DNA of 22,013 nucleotides from Nitrososphaerota archaeon (GTDB taxonomy: Archaea > Thermoproteota > Nitrososphaeria > Nitrososphaerales > UBA183), in assembly GCA_029785235.1 (NCBI GenBank), contig JAFMAA010000014.1, positions 1 to 22,013 on the forward strand, in the 5' to 3' direction. The notes beneath the pieces were generated by a model. That model was given only the letters and a program-made list of their open reading frames with translations, was not told the DNA's origin and searched no databases. This document shows positions 14,764-20,733 of this stretch, one piece after another. The translations under genes were made by a program, and so were the position numbers. Every line of letters starts with the position of its first letter. Position 1 is the first letter of the stretch.

Positions 14764-15246
14764 TCAACCGCTCGTCCCTGGCGGGAGTTCGCAGATGGGG
14801 CCGATGGGGGTGATTATAGAAGGCGAAGCCGTGATGTTGTCCAGGTTGTACATGATGGTGAACTGGTTCCCGGTACCAAGATTCTTGGCCGCGATGGAAA
14901 GGTAGACGTTGTCGAGTGCCCCTGACGGAGGACTCACAGCGAAAGGCAGGAAGAGCACCTGGCCGCTCGTCACCGATGACAGCCCCGCCGAGCATTGAGG
15001 AGAGTCCGCCTCTGTAGACACAGTTGAAGTGACCTGCACCCTGAGAGGAAGCGCGCTCGCGTTGTTCCAGCGGACATTGAACGCGAGTTCCGTCCCATTG
15101 AACGAGGTAGAAACCACTGTAGCGTAGTCCCCGAAGGGCTCCTGTTTCTGAGGGAAGAGAGCGCTGGTGTAAGCGGCATATCCGACAAGGAGACCGAAGA
15201 TTATGGAACCAGCGAGTATCGCCAGCATCACCTTTGAAGCTCGCAT
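14764..15246 (-). CDS. Membrane-anchored secreted hypothetical protein
   Basis: This 160-residue protein has an N-terminal hydrophobic helix (about 6-31, MLAILAGSIIFGLLVGYAAY) and an external domain of alternating beta-like segments (TELAFNVRWNNASALPLRVQ). Sequons NGT, NAS and NIT suggest glycosylation. Two Cys in the external part (in SPQCSAG and GPICELPPG) could form a disulfide. The fold looks like a small immunoglobulin-like or CARDB-like domain, but I recognise no family. A GTG five codons earlier is possible; ATG 15246 is preferred, with a TATA-like CTTAGATAG about 33 bases upstream. It precedes the Fe-S membrane protein in the same orientation with a separate promoter between them. Confidence 0.65.
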   Translation of the reverse strand: MRASKVMLAILAGSIIFGLLVGYAAYTSALFPQKQEPFGDYATVVSTSFNGTELAFNVRWNNASALPLRVQVTSTVSTEADSPQCSAGLSSVTSGQVLFLPFAVSPPSGALDNVYLSIAAKNLGTGNQFTIMYNLDNITASPSIITPIGPICELPPGTSG

Positions 15247-15269
15247 CTTTGCAGGAGACACCCCCGTGA

Positions 15270-15303
15270 ACTACTATCTAAGGTAGTCTGGCCGTGACCA
15301 GAC
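15270..15303 (-). promoter_or_regulatory. Promoter with two short dyads
   Basis: ACTAC-8-GTAGT (15270-15287) brackets the TATA-like CTTAGATA, and GTCTGG-6-CCAGAC (15286-15303) lies immediately upstream on the minus strand. Such short arms can occur by chance, but both fall exactly at the expected promoter of the 160-residue secreted protein. The rest of the 15262-15453 gap also contains the palindrome CCGTCGACGG (15328-15337) and no gene. Confidence 0.3.
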
Positions 15304-15453
15304 CCATGGAGGATGTCGCTCAATGACCCGTCGACGGTCCATCGAGCACGGGATGCTCCGTCGGTCAGGGGGCCTTTCCATCCCAGCAGTTGACTCGTAT
15401 GAAACGCGTTCCGATCCCAGGGTTCAATGAGCAGGGAGCCCAGTGAGGTCCTC

Positions 15454-16425
15454 TCACCAGGTGGGAAGAACGGCTTTCCCGGAGGATTGTGGCCTTCTCG
15501 TTCTGAAATACAGGTAGCCAGCTGCGGCTGCCGCTGCGACCACCATGGCGGAGCCCGCGGCCAAGACGCCTACTGAAGTCGCAGGGGCAGGCACGATTAC
15601 CAGGGAGTTGGCCTCTGCGTTGGCGTATCCATGAACCACCACTGCGCCAGTCGGGTCGGAGACTACAGACAGCGTGTAGTCCTGGCCGTCTTTGCTGAAG
15701 GTCGCCGAGAAGGTCGACTCTCCTGGTATGGTCTTCGTGAAAGTGGTCGTGTTCGTGCTTGCATCATAGTTCTTTGTCCAGGAGGTGAGTGGGGTGTTCA
15801 GGGCTGTGAAGTTCAGCGTCGGGCTGTTCCAGACACCGCTTCCGCCGAAGGCGCTCAGGATGAACTCGAGGGCGAAGACACGCGTGGCTAAGGAATCCTG
15901 GACCATCGACCCGACCATGTTGATGTCCACAGTGTGGTCGTGCATGTCCAGGTCCATTGGCCCGCTGACCACATACGCCCGCCAACCCAGGTCTGCATGC
16001 ACCGTCCCATTGGTCACCTTGAATACCCCGGTGACATAGGAGGTGATGTTGGTCGACTTGTTGATGACCAAGGCTGTGGCGTTACCCTTCGCAGAGTAGC
16101 TCAAGGCTACGGTCATGTTTCTCACGGCGACGGAGCTGTCCCCGTTGTCGAAGCTCCCCTGAAGCTCACGGACTCCGGTTCCACCGGTGAAAGACGCATT
16201 GAGACTCTCTGAGGAGTTCACGTTTTCGAGATACCTCGCGATCGTTGAGTTGGCAGGATATGTCAAGACGATCTTTGTGGCACTCAGGCTGTTGACTTTT
16301 GCAACCTGTGTCTGCGGGTTCAAGTCGACGGTCAAAGTTGAGGCGTTGGTCATCGGCGCCAGCGTAAGGAGAAGCACCGCGAGAGCTGTGAGAGAGACCG
16401 CCTTTTTGGAATTCTCCATCGCCAT
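15454..16425 (-). CDS. Secreted surface protein with C-terminal membrane anchor
   Basis: This 323-residue protein has an N-terminal Sec signal peptide (KKAVSLTALAVLLLTLAPMTNA, cleavage near 28). A Thr/Ser/Asn-rich beta-type external region has about ten N-glycosylation sequons, and a C-terminal hydrophobic helix (about 284-306) is followed by RTRR. This is the architecture of archaeal S-layer-associated or surface glycoproteins held by a C-terminal anchor. I know no family for it. A Met/His-rich patch (GPMDLDMHDHTVDINMVGSM, 155-174) is notable and could bind metal. The start ATG 16425 is supported by a TATA box 22 bases upstream, giving a leaderless mRNA; a second ATG lies two codons later. 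Confidence 0.7.
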   Translation of the reverse strand: MAMENSKKAVSLTALAVLLLTLAPMTNASTLTVDLNPQTQVAKVNSLSATKIVLTYPANSTIARYLENVNSSESLNASFTGGTGVRELQGSFDNGDSSVAVRNMTVALSYSAKGNATALVINKSTNITSYVTGVFKVTNGTVHADLGWRAYVVSGPMDLDMHDHTVDINMVGSMVQDSLATRVFALEFILSAFGGSGVWNSPTLNFTALNTPLTSWTKNYDASTNTTTFTKTIPGESTFSATFSKDGQDYTLSVVSDPTGAVVVHGYANAEANSLVIVPAPATSVGVLAAGSAMVVAAAAAAGYLYFRTRRPQSSGKAVLPTW

Positions 16426-16444
16426 ATGGTGAAGGCTGTCCGAG

Positions 16445-16450
16445 ATTAAA
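16445..16450 (-). promoter_or_regulatory. TATA box for the surface protein gene
   Basis: TTTAAT in the context GGTTTAATCTCG on the minus strand is centred about 22 bases from ATG 16425, the spacing of a leaderless archaeal promoter. Confidence 0.5.
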
Positions 16451-16494
16451 CCTACAGATTTGAACGCGCTTTCAACGGCGTCAGCGGTGGTGGC

Positions 16495-16905
16495 TCAGGA
16501 CCCGCCCTTGATTCGCATTATCCTGTTCCGTCCCATCATCGACCAGTACTCGACTTCGACGCCAGGTCCGAGGGTGCCGTTAAGTTCAGCCATCTCTTCC
16601 GCGCTGGGCTTTCCTGTCTCAAGGACTTCGAAGGTCTGCAAATCCATTATCTGCACCGTGTTGTCCATGATGGTGGTCACTTGGCCTGACCTCTTGTCGA
16701 TCATCGGTATGTCAACCCTGGATTCGGCAGGGGAGACGTAGCTCTTCTTTGTTCCGGTGAACAGCGAGATTGCGACAAGCCTCACTTTGGCGCTCCCGTG
16801 CTTCCCGGGCTTGAAGTGTTCACGGCTCACCACCTTACATGGTTCTCCGTCGATTATGATGTAGCTTCCTTCCTTTACGCTGCCAAGCTCTGCAGGCCTG
16901 CTCAA
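16495..16905 (-). CDS. eif5A: Translation initiation factor 5A (aIF5A)
   Basis: aIF5A binds the ribosome and helps peptide-bond formation at difficult sequences such as polyproline. The 136-residue protein has the N-terminal SH3-like domain with the modification loop HFKPGKHGSAKV (30-41). Lys35 is the expected hypusine or deoxyhypusine site. The C-terminal OB domain (QVTTIMDNTVQIMDLQTFEV and onward) follows. Length is typical. No ATG fits; the family N-terminus MSRPAELGSVKEGSY places the start at TTG 16905. GGAGG at about 16925-16929 and a TATA-like TTTATTTA at 16936-16943 lie upstream. The gene is divergent from nob1. Confidence 0.94.
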   Translation of the reverse strand: MSRPAELGSVKEGSYIIIDGEPCKVVSREHFKPGKHGSAKVRLVAISLFTGTKKSYVSPAESRVDIPMIDKRSGQVTTIMDNTVQIMDLQTFEVLETGKPSAEEMAELNGTLGPGVEVEYWSMMGRNRIMRIKGGS

Positions 16906-16935
16906 AGATAAGCAGGCGTGCCTCCTTAGGGAAGC

Positions 16936-16978
16936 TAAATAAACGTCTCACCCAGCGGACCAATCGCACGAGCGATTG
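16936..16978. promoter_or_regulatory. aif5A TATA box and adjacent dyad in the aif5A-nob1 gap
   Basis: TTTATTTA (minus, 16943-16936) is a clear TATA box about 35 bases from the aif5A start. Just upstream of it, CAATCGC-ACGA-GCGATTG (16961-16978) is a perfect 7-bp inverted repeat between the divergent genes. No equally good TATA box is seen for nob1. Confidence 0.4.
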
Positions 16979-17043
16979 ACTGAGCCCAAGACGGTTGAAA
17001 CCGCAGCCCTAAGGTAAGAAACACTCCTTGAAGGCACCCCCCA

Positions 17044-17556
17044 TTGTCTGACCCGGCATACGTCCTTGACTCCACGGCATTCTACGCCGGGATACCTTAT
17101 CAGGGAAGCGGGCGGTACTATACGACCTACCTCGTCCTCGAGGAGGTTAAACACAACAGCGTCGGGTCATCGCTCATACATTCCAGGGTGCAGGTCACCG
17201 AACCTTCCAAGGAGTCGATCAGTCTTGTCAAGGCTACGGCGACTAAGACGGGGGACATCCGAGCCCTTTCCCAGACAGACGTTTCGCTCCTCGCCCTGGG
17301 GCTCGACTTGAAGGTCAGAGACGGCGGGGTCAACCTGGTCTCTGACGACTTCGCGGTCCGCAACGTCGCAGAAATCCTCTCTATCCCGCTGGCTCCGACT
17401 TCCCTGAAGGGAGGAGAATGGAAGAGCATCGGCTGGAAGATGTATTGCAGGGGTTGCGGCAAGATTTACGCCAACCCTAAGCTCACCACCTGCCCCGTCT
17501 GCGGCACTCAACTGTCAAGGAAAGCTTCGAACGGCCAAGTCCGACCGCGGGCGTGA
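17044..17556 (+). CDS. nob1: NOB1-type rRNA maturation endonuclease (PIN domain plus zinc ribbon)
   Basis: NOB1 cleaves the 3' end of 16S/18S rRNA precursor at site D during small-subunit maturation. The 170-residue protein has a PIN nuclease domain with acidic residues in the usual places: Asp9 (YVLDSTAFYAG), Glu33/34 (VLEEVKH), Asp79 (LSQTDVSLLAL) and Asp101/102 (LVSDDFAVRNVA). A C-terminal zinc ribbon follows, with Cys135, Cys138, Cys150 and Cys153 (CRGCGKIYANPKLTTCPVCG). Domain order and length match archaeal Nob1. The start is TTG 17044, since the PIN domain begins immediately and no ATG is available. It is divergent from aif5A. Confidence 0.92.
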   Translation: MSDPAYVLDSTAFYAGIPYQGSGRYYTTYLVLEEVKHNSVGSSLIHSRVQVTEPSKESISLVKATATKTGDIRALSQTDVSLLALGLDLKVRDGGVNLVSDDFAVRNVAEILSIPLAPTSLKGGEWKSIGWKMYCRGCGKIYANPKLTTCPVCGTQLSRKASNGQVRPRA

Positions 17557-17622
17557 GATCTTGCCCTGACTGCCTGATGGATTAGAAACGATCTTATCTC
17601 CGACGCGCCCCCATATGGCCAG

Positions 17623-18198
17623 TTGGCTGCTCTCCTGGGCTGGGTTACCATCGTGTCAGTATCTGTCTTGGGTGTCTTCCTCTTGTGGTCTGCCTCCATC
17701 GGGGCGGGATGGCAGCCCACTTCGCGTAGGAAGGTACGGAAGATGCTTGAGATGTGTGGTGTGGGGCCATCGGACGTGGTTTACGACCTCGGTTCGGGGG
17801 ATGGACGGATCATAGTGGAAGCGGCGAAGACATATCGCGCCAGGGCGGTCGGCGTGGAGGCGGACCCCATCCGGGTGCTCCTTTCAAGATTCTTGGTGTG
17901 GACCAATATGCTCAAGGACCAGGTACGGGTGGTCTGGGGGAACCTCTTCCACATAGACCTGAGCGAGGCAACGGTGGTCACGCTCTTTCTCTCTCAGGGG
18001 GCAAACCGAAAGTTGAAGGCGAAGCTCCTCTCAGAGCTCAGACCAGGGGCCAGGGTCATTTCCTACGTCTGGACATTCGACGGCTGGTCCCCCGCCTCTA
18101 CGGATTCGGACGACGACATCTCCCTATATGTGGTGCCTCCGTACGAACGCCCGACTCCGGACAGAACATCGACGACGGCCGCCCCACGCTCTGTCTAA
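17623..18198 (+). CDS. FAM173-like membrane-anchored lysine methyltransferase
   Basis: This is a 191-residue class I methyltransferase with an N-terminal membrane helix (about 5-25, LGWVTIVSVSVLGVFLLW). The SAM motif I is VVYDLGSGDGRIIVEAA (52-68), with Glu79 at the end of strand 2 (AVGVEADP). The segment NLFHIDLSEATVVTLFLSQ (107-125), then KLLSELRPGARVISYVWTFDGW, is the signature of the FAM173 family. Its eukaryotic members trimethylate lysine in the ATP synthase c subunit and in the ADP/ATP carrier. A membrane-protein lysine target is therefore plausible but unproven here. The start is TTG 17623, with a TATA-like CTTATC about 27 bases upstream; the ATG at 17615 is out of frame. The C-terminal 20 residues are Pro/Thr-rich. 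Confidence 0.8.
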   Translation: MAALLGWVTIVSVSVLGVFLLWSASIGAGWQPTSRRKVRKMLEMCGVGPSDVVYDLGSGDGRIIVEAAKTYRARAVGVEADPIRVLLSRFLVWTNMLKDQVRVVWGNLFHIDLSEATVVTLFLSQGANRKLKAKLLSELRPGARVISYVWTFDGWSPASTDSDDDISLYVVPPYERPTPDRTSTTAAPRSV

Positions 18199-18254
18199 AT
18201 CGGGGCCTCCTCCGAGGGCTATGCAAGCATACGGGAAGACGGCAAGAGAGGCTG

Positions 18255-18353
18255 GTGTTCGGGGTGGTGACGGTCCTTGTTCTGATCGTCGCATATCATG
18301 CGCCGAACGAGTACGAAGAGAAGGGTCCGGTGAAGACCAGGCTCTTCGCGTGA
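18255..18353 (+). CDS. Possible small single-helix membrane protein
   Basis: From GTG 18255 a 32-residue frame reads MFGVVTVLVLIVAYHAPNEY, then EEKGPVKTRLFA and TGA. It has one hydrophobic helix followed by a charged tail, and GAGAGG lies just upstream. The composition is protein-like and the position is 56 bases after the methyltransferase stop. No family is known; it may be chance or the tail of an older gene. The longer frame running through the methyltransferase gene is a shadow. Confidence 0.35.
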   Translation: MFGVVTVLVLIVAYHAPNEYEEKGPVKTRLFA

Positions 18354-18386
18354 AGTTCCCGCCTCTTGGATTTGGTGCCAGCCCTA

Positions 18387-18492
18387 GTGGGTTGTTGAAT
18401 AACTCGAAATGTGACCGCCTCTGTGTTAACTCGCAAATAGGCCCGCTATTTGGTCGGAACTAAAGCAAGTATGGTAGTTATTCAACAACCCA
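18387..18492. mobile_element. MITE-like element with 17-bp perfect terminal inverted repeats
   Basis: TGGGTTGTTGAATAACT (18388-18404) is exactly repeated in inverse at 18476-18492, delimiting a 105-bp element. AGCCCTA flanks it as a direct repeat at 18380-18386 and 18493-18499, a probable 7-bp target duplication with one extra G at the left junction. The centre holds a further perfect hairpin, AAATAG-5-CTATTT (18435-18451). No coding frame is present, and it is AT-richer than its surroundings. These are the marks of a non-autonomous miniature inverted-repeat element moved by a transposase encoded elsewhere. Confidence 0.85.
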
Positions 18493-18508
18493 AGCCCTAC
18501 CTAACCCG

Positions 18509-18514
18509 TAAATA
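18509..18514 (+). promoter_or_regulatory. TATA-like box for the 80-residue protein gene
   Basis: TAAATA in CCGTAAATACC is centred 26 bases before ATG 18538, predicting a leaderless transcript. It lies only 9 bases beyond the MITE target duplication, so the insertion sits in the upstream promoter region. Confidence 0.45.
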
Positions 18515-18537
18515 CCTTGGCCGTGCCAGACCTACTC

Positions 18538-18780
18538 ATGACACAGTCTAAGGGCGCGGAAGACGCAATGAATATCGTAGAAGGAATACTAGGGGCGTTG
18601 TCAGACAAGCACTCTCAGCTGGACATCAACCTCCAAGGGATGAGCGTGAGGTTCCCCAGTCTCGGGATGAGCGTCGAATGCAACGGCCTCGTAACCCTCA
18701 CCGCCCACATCAGGGACATCACCGAAGGTGAGAAGCAAGCGTCGGCTTCGAAGAACGTCGCTATGATGTCGAAGCAGTAG
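18538..18780 (+). CDS. Small conserved-looking hypothetical protein
   Basis: This 80-residue soluble protein has an amphipathic N-terminal helix (AEDAMNIVEGILGALSDK) and a beta-rich core (LDINLQGMSVRFPSLGMSVE, then CNGLVTLTAHIRDIT). A polar Lys/Ser tail ends it. I cannot name the family. The ATG at 18538 is chosen over an upstream TTG because the TATA box spacing predicts a leaderless start there. Its TAG stop directly abuts the stop of the convergent minus-strand gene, with no spacer. Confidence 0.65.
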   Translation: MTQSKGAEDAMNIVEGILGALSDKHSQLDINLQGMSVRFPSLGMSVECNGLVTLTAHIRDITEGEKQASASKNVAMMSKQ

Positions 18781-19155
18781 TCAGCTCAACGCCTTCAGCA
18801 GCTTCTTCAGTCCCCGCGGGTTCACATTGATGTGGCCAGTCAGCCTAGACACTCCGCTGCCCATGCTTAGGACCCTGTCGCCTCCCGCGTAGACGTTCAA
18901 CTTCCAGCCCAACCTAGAAAGGGTGCCGCCTGCCCGCACGGACTCGATGGCTGCGCCCGGTCCTGCTCCCGACCTGACGAAATCCAAGAGGCGGACTCCT
19001 GATTCTTCCATCCCAGCGACCTCCAGGTCAAGCATCTTCCTGTCTGCGTCTACGGTGACCAGCGGCCGGCCCCCCACACTGACTGTCGCCCTGCCTGTGG
19101 GAACCAGGGCGAGTAGTCCGAAAATCGAAGCGAGACCTTCTTCACCCTCAGCCAT
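18781..19155 (-). CDS. Hypothetical protein convergent with the 80-residue gene
   Basis: This 124-residue protein starts MAEGEEGLASIFGLLALVPT. It has a beta-rich N-terminal part (GRATVSVGGRPLVTVDADRK), a Gly/Ala-rich middle, and a C-terminal segment SRLTGHINVNPRGLKKLLKA. No signal peptide or membrane helix is seen. The start is ATG 19155, with a TATA-like TATTA about 30 bases upstream; a TTG five codons earlier is less likely. Function is unknown. Its TGA stop touches the stop of the plus-strand 80-residue gene, so the pair would give overlapping transcripts. Confidence 0.6.
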   Translation of the reverse strand: MAEGEEGLASIFGLLALVPTGRATVSVGGRPLVTVDADRKMLDLEVAGMEESGVRLLDFVRSGAGPGAAIESVRAGGTLSRLGWKLNVYAGGDRVLSMGSGVSRLTGHINVNPRGLKKLLKALS

Positions 19156-19304
19156 ATCAGCCTGGTCCAATCACGAAGTCAGTAATACGCCTACCTCTGC
19201 CCTGCCAGGCGGTGCCCAGGGAAGCGAGTTCCAGGTGTTTCTGAAGCGCCATGTTTTGCTGGTAAGCTCAGAAGTGGTTACTAACTAGAGAAATACTACT
19301 ATGC

Positions 19305-19312
19305 TTATATAA
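19305..19312 (+). promoter_or_regulatory. Strong TATA box of tfb
   Basis: TTATATAA within the palindrome CTTATATAAG is the best consensus TATA box in the window, about 34 bases before ATG 19343, in an AT-rich 19280-19345 stretch. A second TATA-like TATAGTATA follows directly before the start. Confidence 0.6.
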
Positions 19313-19342
19313 GGATATCATCATTTGGTTGTATAGTATATC

Positions 19343-20356
19343 ATGAGATACTCTAGAACGTCGGCCCTTCAAGTTTCGGACAGGTGCCCCAACTGCGGCA
19401 AGAGGACGCTGGTAGAAGACGTCAACACGGGAGAGCTCACCTGCGGGAACTGCGGGTTCGTGATCACGGAGAAGTCCATCGACCAGGGACCGGAATGGCG
19501 TTCCTTCAGCGACGAGAGGGGCCAAGACAGGGCCCGTGCGGGCGCCCCCACGTCCATCACCTACAGGGACATGGGCCTCTCTACCATGATAGGCCGCTCG
19601 AACAGGGACGCCTCAGGGAGGTCATTCGCTTCGCCTATGCGTACCGCCATCGACAGGCTAAGGAGATGGGACAACCGTTCCCCGGCTTTCGGGGCCCAGG
19701 AGAAGAACCTCAGCATAGCCCTCCGCGAGCTCGAGAAGATGGCTGACAAGCTCGGCACGTCCCAGGCCGTCAGAGAGCGTGCTGCCTACATCTACAGGAA
19801 GGCACTCGAGAGGGGGCTCCTTCGCGGCCGCTCAATCATAGGAATCTCCGCGGCAGCACTATACGCCGCGATGAGGGACACGGAGACTCCTAGGACGCTC
19901 AAGGACATAGCTGCGGTGAATAACCTGGAGAAGAAAGCCGTGGCAAGGGACTATCGCATACTGCTTAGAGAGATGGACCTGACGATGCCAGTGGCAGACG
20001 CAGCGAAAAGCGTGAACAGGATAGCCTCCAAGGTGGGGCTGTCAGAGAGGGTAGCACGCAAGGCCATCGAAATAGTGAGAGTCACCGAGGAGAGGGAGAT
20101 CTCCGCCGGGAAGTCCCCCATGGGCCTGGCGGCCGCCGCCCTCTATCTCGCAGGGGTCATCGAAGGGGAGGTCAAAACCCAGAAAGAGATAGCAGAGGCG
20201 TCCGGGGTCACTGAAGTCACCGTCCGCAACAGGTACAAGGGCCTGAGGGTCGACCTGGGGAAGCAGTTCGGCCTCTCTGACACGGAACCTCTGATGGGCC
20301 TCCCTGCCGGCCCGGGCGCGCCGCCGAGCGTTCACCCAGTGACGCAGCAGTCTTAG
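19343..20356 (+). CDS. tfb: Transcription initiation factor B (TFB, TFIIB homologue)
   Basis: TFB binds TBP on the TATA box and the BRE and recruits RNA polymerase. The 337-residue protein has an N-terminal zinc ribbon (Cys15, Cys18, Cys34, Cys37: CPNCGK and CGNCGF). A B-reader/linker region follows (EWRSFSDERGQDRARAGAPT, 51-70). Two cyclin-like repeats come next: about 120-210 (LGTSQAVRERAAYIYRKALE, GRSIIGISAAALYAAMRD) and about 215-305 (VGLSERVARKAIEIV, SPMGLAAAALYLAGVIEGE, VTEVTVRNRYKGL). A helix-turn-helix in the second repeat contacts the BRE. The last 30 residues are a Pro-rich tail. Length is slightly above the usual 300-310 because of that tail. It stands alone, with its own strong promoter and a hairpin after the stop. 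Confidence 0.95.
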   Translation: MRYSRTSALQVSDRCPNCGKRTLVEDVNTGELTCGNCGFVITEKSIDQGPEWRSFSDERGQDRARAGAPTSITYRDMGLSTMIGRSNRDASGRSFASPMRTAIDRLRRWDNRSPAFGAQEKNLSIALRELEKMADKLGTSQAVRERAAYIYRKALERGLLRGRSIIGISAAALYAAMRDTETPRTLKDIAAVNNLEKKAVARDYRILLREMDLTMPVADAAKSVNRIASKVGLSERVARKAIEIVRVTEEREISAGKSPMGLAAAALYLAGVIEGEVKTQKEIAEASGVTEVTVRNRYKGLRVDLGKQFGLSDTEPLMGLPAGPGAPPSVHPVTQQS

Positions 20357-20360
20357 GGTT

Positions 20361-20379
20361 CCTGAGCACCCCGCTCAGG
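20361..20379 (+). terminator. Hairpin just after tfb
   Basis: CCTGAGC-ACCCC-GCTCAGG is a perfect 7-bp stem 5 bases after the tfb stop. No T-run follows directly, so it may stabilise the 3' end rather than terminate. The remaining sequence to the tRNA gene at 20538 contains no gene I can support. Confidence 0.35.
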
Positions 20380-20537
20380 CCGGTCCCAGTTCTTCTCGCT
20401 ACCGAAGAGCCGCTAGTTCTCATACCTCTGTGTCAGCCAGCCAATCTCTTCCCAGCCGGGGGGATATCACGTTCGCTTTCGCTGTGGCGGTCTTCCCTGT
20501 CTTTACGGAGCCGAGGTTGGCATGATTCAGCAAAAGG

Positions 20538-20630
20538 TGGACCGGGGGGGAATTGAACCCCCGACCTTGGAGCCCTTTCGGGGTTCTTCCGCGTGCGAGG
20601 CGGACGTTCGTACCGCTGAACTACCGGCCC
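20538..20630 (-). tRNA. tRNA-Ala (anticodon CGC) with a probable 20-nt intron
   Basis: Read on the minus strand, the 7-bp acceptor stem GGGCCGG/CCGGTCC includes G3-U70, the alanine identity pair. The D-arm is GTTC/GAAC, the anticodon stem is TCCGC/GCGGA with loop CTCGCAC (anticodon CGC), the T-arm is GGGGG-TTCAATT-CCCCC, and A73 is the discriminator. The gene spans 93 nt, but the canonical tRNA sums to exactly 73, leaving 20 extra nt between the anticodon stem and the AGGTC variable loop. A complete CCA is not encoded (ACC then T), and a T-run follows the 3' end. A TATA-like CCTTAAA lies about 31 bases upstream. Confidence 0.92.
20568..20587 (-). other. Candidate non-canonical tRNA intron
   Basis: AGAACCCCGAAAGGGCTCCA lies between the anticodon stem and the variable loop, forming a small CCC-GAAA-GGG hairpin. 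Removing it restores a normal 73-nt tRNA. The junction is ambiguous by up to three bases because AAG occurs at both ends. I could not fit a strict bulge-helix-bulge motif, so a relaxed motif or a retained variable arm remains possible. Confidence 0.6.
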
Positions 20631-20657
20631 ACCAGTTCTCAGCCTGACGCCTTCCGC

Positions 20658-20665
20658 GTTTAAGG
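20658..20665. promoter_or_regulatory. TATA-like element shared by tRNA-Ala and pncB
   Basis: GTTTAAGG on the plus strand and CCTTAAAC on the minus strand. It lies about 31 bases from the tRNA 5' end and about 26 bases before a predicted pncB transcript start near 20687. AGGGG at 20694-20698 then falls in the pncB leader. Confidence 0.4.
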
Positions 20666-20733
20666 GTTAGTCAGCCTCAGCTACTTCAGGTCCAGGGGAA
20701 ACACTTTTGCCGGACGGCTCCCCGCCGAGCCCG

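Noticed and set aside
17754..18353. 199-codon frame through the FAM173-like gene
   Set aside because: Most of it is a shadow of the methyltransferase in another frame; only its last 32 codons merit a low-confidence call.
20538..20630. Class II tRNA (Leu/Ser) with a long variable arm
   Set aside because: The anticodon CGC and G3-U70 specify alanine, and the remaining arms total exactly 73 nt without the insert.
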